DNA of 58,860 nucleotides, from the NCBI GenBank assembly GCA_004380135.1, contig QXCR01000170.1, forward strand, positions 1-58,860, in the 5' to 3' direction. Positions 45,801 to 56,538 of the stretch are shown here, piece after piece; position 1 is the first letter of the stretch, and each line of letters begins with the position of its first letter. Below the pieces are notes generated by a model. It did no database searches. It saw nothing but the letters and a program-made list of their open reading frames with translations, and was not told where the DNA came from. Origin of the DNA: Stemphylium vesicarium. Lineage: Eukaryota; Ascomycota; Dothideomycetes; Pleosporales; Pleosporaceae. Made by a program: the position numbers and the translations under genes.

Positions 45801-47040
45801 GCCAGGTCTACCATCGCCGCTCAAGCCGAGCGCCAGCGATTGAATGCCATTGCGGGCAAGAGCATGCTCGACCCCAAGAATGCCAAGGACGATGATGAGT
45901 CCATCCGGATCACACAAGAGCAATGGATGCAGAGACTTGAAGAGATTGACTCTTTCCGCAAGGATAAAGAAGCTGAGCGTCAAGCCCTGGGTAGGGTGCT
46001 GGAGGACTCTAACGAAGCCGATCGAGCTCTTACCTACCTCTCCTCGTCGGCGACCAACGTTACCCTCCGATGGCAGCAGGGTCAATTCGTTGGTGGCGGT
46101 ACCTTTGGATCAGTCTACGCCGCTATGAACCTCGATTCTAACCACCTCATGGCCGTCAAGGAAATCCGTCTGCAAGATCCTCAGCTCATTCCCACCATTG
46201 TCGCCCAGATCAGAGACGAGATGGGTGTGCTACAAGTATTGGACCACCCCAACATTGTGTCCTACTACGGTATCGAACCACATCGAGACAAGGTATACAT
46301 CTTCATGGAGTACTGCTCTGGTGGTTCGCTTGCTGGTCTGCTGGAACATGGACGTATTGAAGATGAGACTGTCATCATGGTCTACGCGCTACAGATGTTG
46401 GAGGGTCTAGCCTACCTACACGACTCTAGTGTAGTGCACCGTGACATCAAGCCCGAGAGTAAGCCAGCCAATTCGCATGATACGTATACAAGACTAACAT
46501 TCGCCAGACATCCTCCTTGACCACAACGGTGTAATCAAATTCGTCGACTTTGGCGCTGCAAAGCTCATCGCGCGTCAAGGCCGAACCCTCGCCGCCGAAC
46601 ACAATGCCACGCGTCAAGGCCGCCAACGCTCCATGACCGGAACACCCATGTACATGTCGCCCGAGGTAATCCGCGGCGGCAGCACGGGCCGCCACGGCGC
46701 CGTCGACATCTGGTCGCTCGGCTGCGTGATCCTCGAAATGGCAACGGGCCGCCGCCCCTGGGCATCCATGGACAACGAATGGGCCATCATGTACCACATT
46801 GCGCAGGGCGACCCGCCGCAGCTCCCGTCCAAGGAACAGCTCAGCGACACGGGCATCGACTTTTTGAAAAAATGCTTCGATCGCGATCCGAATAAGCGCG
46901 CTAGTGCTGTCGAGCTTCTCCAGCATGAATGGATCATGACGCTCCGTGCGCAGCTTAGCCTTGAGCCTGCTACCCCGAGTGATAGCAATTCTAGCAGTGG
47001 CACGCCGCAGAGTAGTAGGCAGAACTCCACTTATAACTAG
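42849..47040 (+). CDS. SSK2: MAP kinase kinase kinase of the osmostress (HOG) pathway
   Basis: An SSK2/SSK22-type MAP3K that phosphorylates the Pbs2-type MAP2K after signal relay from the Ssk1 response regulator. Two exons: 42849-46458 and 46508-47040, giving 1380 residues. The 49-bp intron (donor GTAAGC, branch CTAACATT, acceptor GCCAG) splits the Asn of HRDIKPEN. The N-terminal 250 residues are Ser/Pro-rich and disordered, the central 270-1060 is the long helical regulatory region typical of this family, and the kinase domain spans about 1076-1345. Catalytic elements are all present: GGGTFGSVYAA, MAVKEIRL (Lys), HRDIKPEN, VDFGAAK and MTGTPMYMSPEVI. The ATG at 42849 (MSGLPRGVRFSNP) is the first in frame. 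The length fits SSK2 orthologs, which are usually about 1300-1400 residues in filamentous fungi. Confidence 0.95.
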
Positions 47041-47856
47041 ATACAGCCTCTCTTTTCCTTTCCTTTCCTTCCTTCATTCCTTGCCTTTGTTGTCTTATGC
47101 ACAGGGAAGTCGGTTTGGCAATGGTGTTTTTGGTTATTTTGTTTACTTGAGCTGACTGCTTTCCCTCTTCTTCTTCCTCGTCGCTAGTGGCCCGTCGTCT
47201 CTCGCTGCATAGGCTCGAAACTATCAGATCCAGTGGCGGCGGCATCGGCGGTGGCTTCGGCATCGGTGGTGGAAGTGCACAGTTGAGTCCAGGCTCAGCA
47301 CCGACAGCAGCTTCGAGCCCCAGCCCGCTTAGCTTGTTTCCGCCGCCTTCGCCTTTTACCGCGCCGGGGTCCTCTTGTCCGTTTCGCCAGTTTAATCTCT
47401 CGGAACCTTGAAGAGCGGGGTGACGCGCGCTTTTTTCTGGGGGGAATAGGGATTCGGGTTACTGCGCTTTTCTCTCTTCCTCCTCCACCCCTCTTGCTTT
47501 TCTCCTTTTACCTTTATAGGAGGGGGCTTGTGTTTTTTTCCCTTGTACAAGTTTCTTTTCGTCAGTCTTTTACAGCACTGCACAGCATACATAACACACC
47601 AGCACTCCTTCCTTGCACCGATTCGCTTTTTTCCGACAAGCAAGGCGTGTGTAGGAGTGAAAGGGAATCAAGTGTTAGTGGGTTGCGGATAACGGCGTTT
47701 CTGCATTAGCGACGGCGTTTCTGTTTCGTCTTCAGGTTCCTATTTCTTGTCCTGGTTGTTTTTTGTTTGGCTTTGTTTTGGGGAATGGGCCAAGGAAAGG
47801 ATAGGATATACAGTAACAATTTTCTCTTATCTTATTTCTCTTATTCTCTGTCTTTA

Positions 47857-47890
<34 letters not shown>

Positions 47891-48239
47891 ATTTGTGCAC
47901 CGAATTGCGATACCGTTCGCTTTATTGTGTCTGTCTTCTTTACAGAGAAATGATGGGGACGTACGTACATATCTATCTAAGCAACGATTGCCCTGCGAGG
48001 CCTTATACACAATGTTCTTGATTATGAACAAATGCAGTGCTTATGCGTATGTGATGGTGGTTCAGTGAAGACATTTGAATTTGAGCCTGAATCGCTAAAT
48101 GTAGCGACAAAAAGGGTAGGTAAACACAGGATGTATAGTAGTCTATGTATGGCCACCATCCCAGTCCACCAGTCGTATTCCTGTTTTATCGCGAACTTCT
48201 CATGGACACGTCCCCCCCGTCTATTTGCACCACCATCGT
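47041..48239. other. Convergent intergenic with CT-rich tract
   Basis: 3' flanks of the MAP3K (+) and the carrier gene (-). A Gly/Ser-rich open frame at 47187-47411 follows the kinase stop but shows no link to it. Strongly pyrimidine-rich in 47460-47890. Confidence 0.5.
47866..47890 (+). repeat. (CT)n microsatellite
   Basis: About 25 bp of uninterrupted CT within a pyrimidine-rich convergent intergenic region. Confidence 0.9.
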
Positions 48240-49618
48240 CTATTTCCCGTCGCGCATGTTGCGGAAAAAGTCCATGACGCCGGTGAAGACGACGAGAAGG
48301 ATACCACCTCCAGGACCCAATCGGAGTACCTTTGGCAGGAAACCCTTGTAGAGCGCGGGGAAGCCCTCCTCGCGCATAACCGTACCGAGGGCAGGCCATG
48401 CCCAGTTGTACTTGGGGATCGAGCCAGCGACCTTGGGCGAGTTCTGGATACGCGACTTGACCACGTCCATGGGGGTGTTGAGGATAGTACCGACAGTGCC
48501 ACCGATAGCACCGGACATGAGGTCGTTTGTGATTTGACTCTTCTTGTCGGTTGCCGCGGGCAGGAGAGCGCGGACCTGGAAGATGCAGCCAAAGTAGCCG
48601 GCGTTCCATAGGATGTGCCTCCACATGGTTGACTCGAGACCCTGGTACAGGGTAAGAGGACCCTCTTGCTTGATAATCTTGGTCACGCAGTCCATCATGC
48701 TGTTGTACTTGTGCGCTTGCGCCTTGTCTTGTAACCGGATCTTGACGAGCTCAAAGGGGACGACGACGAAGGCTTCGGTTGCGCCGGCTGTTGCGCCAGT
48801 GAGGATGGAGAGGGATTGGTTCATCTTGGCTTGGCCGAAGAGGTTGCGGTAGAAGGAACCCCATGAGTCGTTGGCTGCGAACTTGGTGGCCCTAGATTGC
48901 GCTATTAGAGTCCAGTCTTGCAGGTGCGAAGGAATGTGTAGAGTAAGACGTACCTCTTTGGCGCTTCCATAAGAATGGGAGCGGTGATACCGCGGTACAA
49001 TCTCGAAGCACTGCCAGACGTCAGCCCCTCTGGTTCGTCCCCACCGATGGATCCTAGCTGTACCCCTCATTCTTGATGATTTTCCTGAAGCAGTCTACCA
49101 TGCCATTGTATGCATCATCGCCGACTGCCTTGCCGGTTTGAAGTTGTCTGCGCACATTTAGAGGCGGTTACGGTTTGGCCGGACGTGTGGTCGCTTACAC
49201 TCGGGTCTTGACGACATCCAGAGGGTACCTGTGAACGAGTCAGTGGTAGTTCTTGCGAAAGTTGGGGTGACGGATGGGTCATACATGATCAGAATCTATA
49301 TGCGCCAAATGCATCAGCATTGCAAATCTCACGCGAGCTCTGTAGAGTTGCGCGCACTCACCTCCGACACACCAGCCACGGCGCCTATACATAATCAGCA
49401 TTTGTTTACTTAGTAATATGGCTAAAGCTTCTCGGGTGTCCTGGCGCAAGCCTGGTATACACCGGAAAGCAGTCGGAGCCGCATGACTTTTGCTGTCAAG
49501 CTACAAGAATTCCCACGGATAGCCGTCGCATCGGAATTCAGTGATAACAAAACAATTGAAACTTACCGGCCGCGAACTGGTAGACAAAAGGCAACGGCTT
49601 CGCATCGGCAGCAGACAT
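48240..49618 (-). CDS. ODC1: Mitochondrial 2-oxodicarboxylate carrier (ODC1/ODC2 type)
   Basis: An inner-membrane exchanger of 2-oxoadipate and 2-oxoglutarate, relevant to lysine metabolism. Seven exons: 49618-49567, 49384-49362, 49295-49285, 49228-49199, 49147-49064, 49010-48954 and 48891-48240, giving 302 residues. Exon 3 is only 11 nt and exon 2 only 23 nt. The three carrier repeats each show the PX[DE]XX[KR] signature: YPLDVVKTR, VPFELVKIR and TPMDVVKSR. The matrix-side GASRLYRGITAPILMEAPKR and the following ATKFAANDSWG stretch fit the ODC subfamily. The start MSAADAKPLPFVYQFAAGA is preserved. Without all six introns the N-terminal half cannot be read, which is why the longest open frame starts only at 49070. 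It is divergent from DNA2 across 471 bp. Confidence 0.9.
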
Positions 49619-50089
49619 ATTGGCGGTAGGATGGTGAGAGAAGGAAGAGTTGGAGGGGAAGGGAGAAGAAGGGCCGGTATTGGGTGAGCGATTCACGGCA
49701 CACAATCTGGGGAAAGAGCCCTAGAGCGTGGGATGTATGTCAAAGTGGTCCTAGCTTCTTGACTTCGCTTCCGAGATACAGCTTCGGTTGGCGTAAGAGC
49801 AATTGTCTGACCCGTCCCTCCTTCCGATTTCCCAGAAGTCACCTTGATATGCCAGGAATCTGGTAATAAGCTAAGTAATGTCAAGTCGGTCACTCGTTTG
49901 GATCCAGCATAGCCGGCGCGTGTCCCGCACTGCCTCTGGTCGGCGCGGGGACCGACATCGCTTGACTCCGACAGCCGCCGCCACCACGTGATCTCGTCCT
50001 TGAGCTTCTCGCGCGGCCCAATCCTATTGGCTGCTCGCGACGCGTGAACGCGCTCAACCCACCAGACGCCAGCGCCGTCATCTATCTCC
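49619..50089. promoter_or_regulatory. Divergent promoter of the carrier gene and DNA2
   Basis: 471 bp between opposite start codons (49618 minus, 50090 plus). No defined control site was identified. Confidence 0.5.
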
Positions 50090-53000
50090 ATGTCTACGCG
50101 ACAAAAGTCCTTTTTTGATCAGGATCAGAAGCCAAAGGTACCTTGAATGCACAAATCTCTCACCAGAGTCACGTACTCATTCATCCCCGCGTAGCAATAT
50201 CGAGGCCAATGGAACCGCCCGCGCAACGGTGCCTTCCCCCACCACCAGAGTAACCAAAACCCACCACCCACGCGGCAAGTAGTGACTGGTCCACCTATTA
50301 TGCCGTCGACACAAACTCGCACCAAGCTCAAGGCTTTCCAATTCATCGAAGGCGCGCCATCTATTGAGACTGCCAAGGAGCGCGAGGCTGAGAAAGAGAA
50401 TCTCCCCAACGCGCCGGCGAAAGCGCCCAAGTCGATAGGGACACCAAAGGCGAATAGAGTCGTGAAGGATGTTGGGAATGCGAACAAGACTCCGAAACTG
50501 CCGACCGTCGTAGACTGCCCGCCGCCGTCGACCCCAGCCACAACGAGACTACCGCTGGCGGACCTCGTCGGTAACGTCGACGATTCCTCGAGACATGCGC
50601 CGCCACCCGTCGCCTCCCCGGAAGAGCAATTGATATGGAGAGGGTCGCAAGCAGTAAACACACCCTTGCCACGGAAGAACAAGAGGCGCGCTAGGAGTTC
50701 GTCGCCCGTCGCACCGTCACAGGAGGAACATAGGCTGGACTCGAATAGACAAGACATTACTCCACAGGCTGACCCTGCCATGGAACTTTGGTCGCGATAC
50801 ACGAGCAATAAGGGAACGCCAAGTGCCAATAAGAGCGTAGCATTCGCACATCTCATCAACGAGTCGTCGCCAAGGTCCGCCGCCGCTGCAGGAAGCGTTA
50901 GTGGACTTCGTCGATGGGCAAGCTGTGGCGTTGAGTTTCCGGCATCAAACAGGAAGAAGCGGAGAACGCATGGTGTATTCCAGCCGGAAAAGGAGACCCC
51001 CGAGGACGTGTTCGCTGCTGCGCCAAGCTCAGATGGCATGATGCTGGGGCAACCTGTGAAGCCAAACCTTGCGAGTATGGTGCAGCGCATGAGGGAGTGT
51101 GTGTCGAAATCACAGCCTCGCATGTCTTCACAATTTCCATCGAGTTCATCACCGTTGCCTGGAGTGGGCGACCGCCAGGACACATCGTCGGGTTCCCCTC
51201 TGCAGCGGCGCGCGCGAGAACATGATGCAGATACATCGGAGACCTTGCAACACGTCTCGGAATCTTTGGAGGACGTTTTGGAGGAAGATGAGGAGCTTGT
51301 GCAAGACGAAACACCTGTGAACATGGAACAAAGTGGTCGCGCTTCCCCCCAAGCTTCTCAAGGTTCTTCCGACGATTTTGGCGACGACGACTTTGATGCG
51401 GACATGGTGGATGCCTTGGATGTATCTCCCCAAGAGGTCCAACAAACAGCCCCGCCAACGCGCCACGCCCCCGTACCGAACAATACTGCAAACGCCCCTC
51501 CACAGAAGCAGCAGACTACGGTTCCTGCTCCGAAAGCCGGAGGCGATGACGATGAGTTTGGAATGGACGATGAAGATGACTTTGCCGCCGATCTAGAGCA
51601 TGTCGCATCGCTCTATGATACCAGGTCATTAGAGTCGAACACGGCTGGTTCAGCCCCGTTAACAGGCACTGGACAACCTGCAGCTACTGGAGATGCAGCA
51701 CCAGCGCAGGTCATCAGTCTCATAGACGACGACGATGACTTTGGCGATGACATAGATGCTGACGAGTTTGCCGCTGCCGAAGTCGCAGCTACACAAATAC
51801 CAGCGAATACTGTACGTATAATGCAGTCACCTCAAACAAGAGACTTGACTAACTCTCGAAGAGTCAACAGGATAATAGAGCCATTCAGCGTTATCTCATC
51901 AAACGGGTAGACGAAAGCTCCTATACGACTGACCGCGGCTATCAGCTGCCGGAGAAAGTGAGTTGCGTAGCGGAAAACGGACTGCGCAATGACTAACCCT
52001 TTGTAGGTTTTGTTGGTTGAAGAAGAGAAGACAAAGTTATTCAAAGCGATCACCTTACGGCAGGCTTGGTTTGACACGCCTTGCACGGTTGGCTCGTTTG
52101 TACATGTCATTGGAGAATTCACAAGCACTGGCCAGTGTGTTATCGACGACCACAGCAACATGCTCATCCTGCACCCAGATCATCTGATCTCATCCACTGT
52201 CGTTGCAGATTCTTTTGGTTGTTTGCGACGAGCAGTGCTTCAAGATCGTGTAAAAGCCACTAGCAAAGCCAATGCGCCCATGTTATATGGAACCCTTCTC
52301 CACGAGCTCTTTCAGGAAGCCATCAAGGTGAATGAATGGGATACTACTTTCCTCTTGGACACCATCGAGAAGCTCCTACCGAATCACCTGGAGACCATAT
52401 TGGAGATCAACTCGACATGTGAAGCCGTCAAGGAACACATGACCAGCAAGTTACCGGAGATGCAGGCTTGGGCTAAGATTTTCGTTCGCACAGAGCCTCA
52501 AGCCGACGCTGTTATTCGAGAGCGGAATGGGCGGCAGTCGATTATGAGCATCAACAAATTGCTCGACGTTGAGGAGCATGTTTGGTCTCCTATGTATGGA
52601 TTGAAAGGCAACATTGATGCGACCGTTCAGGTCACGATGCGCGATGATCTGGGGGAGCGGACATTGACCGTTCCTTTTGAAGTCAAGACTGGCAAAAACT
52701 CCTCGAATGCTGCACACGTTGCACAAACCGCCTTGTATAATCTATTGTTGTCTAATCGATATGGTAAGTTGTCCGACGCCTTTTAAATTCCCAACTAACT
52801 GTGGTAGATGTTGATATTGCATACGGTATTTTGTATTACCTCGAAACCTCTGACATTAGCCGCATTCCTGCTATCCGTAACGACATCATCCATATGATTA
52901 TCAAGCGTAACGAGTTGGCTTGCTTCGTTCGAGATCGGATCGAACTCCCACCGGTGTTGAAAGAGGACTTCAAGTGCCAAAAGTGCTATGCACAGGAAGC

Positions 53001-55467
53001 ATGCTTTCTGTACCACAACTTGGTGGAAGACGGCAACGGCGACATGTTGAACACCAAGGCGAAAGAGCGGTATGACGAGCTCGTCGCACCACTGCAGCCT
53101 TCCCACCAAGAGTTCATGAAGAAGTGGGATACACTCTTGACCAAGGAAGAGACGGACATGATGAAGTTTCGAAGAGAGTTGTGGACCATGCTCAGCACAG
53201 AACGTGAGAAGTTGGGCCGTTGCTTCTCAAATGTCATACTAGAGCCTGGATCTGGACACGAAGAGAAGAATGGCCAAAAAATTAATCGCTACAGCTACAC
53301 TTTCATTAAACAGCGGGCAGCCCCGGGGTTCTCTTTTACCGAGTCTCAACTCATTGTCGGAGAACCGATCGTCGTATCAGATGAGCAGGGTCATTTCGCG
53401 TTGGCCAATGGGTACGTAACGCATGTCAATAAGCGCCGCATCACTGTCGCCGTTGACAGACGCCTACACAATTCACGCACCAAGCTTCCCGGATTCAACT
53501 CGCAAACCAATCAGACTTTCGCTGGCATCATGGAGGTCACCAAGGAAGGCGAGGTAGCTGCCCAGTATGAGGCCGACGAGGAGCCAGTTTTGTACCGACT
53601 GGACAAGGACGAGTTCAGCAACGGCATGGCAGCCGCCCGCAACAATCTCATCCAGATCATGGATGACAACGTTTACATGGCTCACGACTTGCGTGCGCTC
53701 ATTGTAGATGGTCGAGCTCCTACTTTTAAACCTAGCGCAAGCGCACCTTCAATGCCTCAGTCGTCGCAAATGTCCATGAACTCGGACCAAAAGGCTGCTG
53801 TGTCGAAGGTCATGTGCGCAAAAGACTATGCTCTTGTGCTGGGTATGCCAGGAACGGGAAAGACGACGACTATCGCGCACATTATCCGCACGCTTGTTGC
53901 TCAGGGCAAGAGTGTACTTCTCACGTCATACACGCATACTGCTGTTGACAATATCCTCCTCAAGATTCGGGATGACAAGATTGGCATACTGCGGCTCGGC
54001 GCTTCCAAGAAGATCCATCCTGAAGTACGACGATTTGCCACTCTCGCTGCAGAGCCCAAGGAGAGTGTGGAAGAACTCGAAAAATCTTGGATGCAACCGC
54101 CTGTCGTGGCTACGACTTGTCTGACCATCAATCATCCTCTATTCAACCGCCGTGTCTTTGACTACTGCATCGTCGATGAAGCGTCTCAGATCACGTTGCC
54201 AGTATGTCTTGGTCCAATCCGCATGGCTCAGAAGTTTATCCTGGTCGGCGACCACTACCAGCTGCCACCCCTGGTGCAAAACAAAGAGGCCATGGAAGGC
54301 GGACTGGATGTCTCGTTGTTCAAGCTCCTCTGCGAAGCTCACCCACAGGCGGTTGTCAGCTTAGAGCACCAGTACCGTATGTGTGCCGACGTCATGCTTC
54401 TGTCCAATAAGTTCATCTACTCTGGGCGACTGAAGTGCGGCACACCGGCCGTCGCTTCCCGCACGTTGAAGCTGCCCAAACCCGACGGCCTCGCGGCCTA
54501 CCATCGTAGGCTACAACAGTCCCGTTCCAGTGCAGTGCAAACATGTGCGGGTCCCGATGCAGCTAATTGCTGGCTTTCGCGTTCTCTATCACCAGATCAG
54601 CCCGTGATCTTCATCAACACAGATCTCATCTCTCTAATGCTCGAAGCGCAAGCTGGACCGCGCATAACCAACGCATTCGAGGCGCGCCTAGTCACACAAC
54701 TCACTGTATCACTGCTTAGTCTAGGCGTCGCCGCCGACGAAATCGGCATCATCGCTTTCTACCGCTCCCAGCTCGCTCTATTGCGACAAGGCCTATCTGC
54801 CGCGTACACGCAAACCCAATCGTCCGAATTCACAGCACCCGCAACCAGCGGCCAAGGCTGTGCAGGAATCGAGCTCCACACAGCCGACAAATTCCAAGGC
54901 CGCGACAAAGAAGTTGTCATCGTATCCTGCGTGCGCAGCAACGAACACGGCACCATCGGCGACCTACTCAAAGACCGGCGCCGCATCAATGTAGCCCTAA
55001 CACGCGCCCGCTCCAAGCTCATCATCCTCGGAAGTGAGAAGACGCTGTCCAGCAACGACCTCCTGCGCGACATGGTCGCTACATGTCGCGAGAAGAACTG
55101 GGTTCTCGATCTCCAGCCCGAAGTTGTGGATTCCCACGCTTTTGAAGATGGTGCGACGCAGACTAGTAAAACGCCGGTGAGGACTTCGTACGCTTCTCTG
55201 GAGAATGGGATGGATGCAGCTACGGCGAAGGCTTTGTCGCTTACACCGAGCCCTTCAGCGACGAGGAAAAGAAAGGCACTCGGTGATCTCACTGCCGCGC
55301 CTGCCAAGCTCAACGCTAGAAGTCCCAAGAACAGGATCGGAAGCAAGAACACCAGCCGCCACAGCCCGGAAACGCAAAAGCTACCCAGCAAGGTCTTCAC
55401 GGCTGGGAGACGAGGGGTGTTGGACGGGAGACCTGTACTTAGGGATATTTACAATGGCGCTATTTAA
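50090..55467 (+). CDS. DNA2: DNA replication nuclease-helicase DNA2
   Basis: Processes Okazaki flaps and resects double-strand breaks. Five exons: 50090-50137, 50249-51811, 51862-51957, 52007-52763 and 52808-55467, giving 1707 residues. The N-terminal about 540 residues are disordered and acidic. The nuclease domain has Asp773 (GNIDATVQV) and Glu794/Lys796 (FEVKTG), the PD-(D/E)XK residues. The four iron-sulfur cysteines are Cys641 (GCLRRA) and Cys878/881/887 (CQKCYAQEAC). The superfamily 1 helicase shows Walker A GMPGTGKTT (about 1166), VDEASQITLP, DHYQLPPL, EHQYRM and NVALTRARSK. The C-terminal about 130 residues are basic, Ser/Pro-rich. The first exon is inferred from a phase-matching splice (acceptor CACCAG at 50248), and its product includes RQKSFFDQ. 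The alternative start is the ATG at 50300. Confidence 0.93.
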
Positions 55468-56538
55468 TGCTTGGGGGGTGGGGTTTGGAACGATGGGGAC
55501 GTTGTTGCTCGTTGGGAAAGACTACGTATGGGCTTGTATTTTTCACCGTGTATCTATGAAGGTGTAGGATAATAACAGGCAAGGGGACTTTTATGTAGGA
55601 TATTCCTGCGTTGGGGGGTTTGGATATATATTAGCGTAGCATAGTTATAGCAGGACACCAAGGCGCCCACGCAATGGCGAATACAATCATATTACGCCAA
55701 GGGCATCCAGCCTCGACCTTGACCTTTGACCCATCCCCGTACTCGTCGCCAGCGCCATCGATGCAGCAAAAAGATACGTTGCTCACCACGTCACGCCGTC
55801 CCACGCGAACCATGCCAACACGATCATAACCATCCCCATTCTCAATGCAACGCTCGATCACGAGCGCAAACAAGAAGACTTACGCGGCAGCCTATACTTG
55901 TCAACGACGCATGCGAGGCATTCCACCACCTCTCCATCTCTTCGTCTCCACACCACGACAACGCCGATGACAACGCCAACAGAGCAACTGTATGGAATTC
56001 TTTTTCTTGTTGTGTACACCAGCAGCAAAAAAGACAAAAAAACATACAACAGCGGGGATTCGCTAGTGGTCACCCACCTAACTACTAATCCGCCGGTATC
56101 TTGCTTAAATAGGGCTGAGCGAACGGGAAGCCTTGTTCTCAAGATCCTGTGGTCGTATGTGAAGGAAAGCCGGCATGGGGGTGTAAATATAGTGATGGGT
56201 TGCGCTGCAGCATTAGTACCTTCGCTTAGTTTCTAGCTGGACGCCACGAACGCGGGACTGAGACTGACGCGTCAATGCACGACACCCCTTAATACACGCT
56301 CCTACTGGAAGGATTTCTCTCTGCTGGGGTTTTTGGCCCCATCAGCAGGGCACTTAGGTATCGATGCGTCCTCAGCCGGTTGTTGCGGCCGCACCTTCCC
56401 CAGCGCCAGCCGCGCCATATTTTGTCGCGACTCGTGATTGAGAGTACCACAGCTGCCAGATTTCACCTATAGGATTCACATTCCGAAGAACTCAAGCCGA
56501 AGCCACCAGATCCCGTTACCCTTTACGCTCCAGCACTT
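55468..56538. other. Intergenic, no gene recognised
   Basis: 1.07 kb between DNA2 and the nuclease-like gene. Open frames of up to 120 codons are without domains. Confidence 0.5.

Noticed and set aside
47187..47411. Gly/Ser-rich open frame behind the MAP3K
   Set aside because: It starts after the kinase stop with no splice connection, and resembles low-complexity 3' UTR sequence.
50125..51324. A 399-codon minus-strand open frame
   Set aside because: It is antisense to the low-complexity N-terminal part of DNA2, where stops are rare. Its Ser/Cys-rich product has no recognisable fold.
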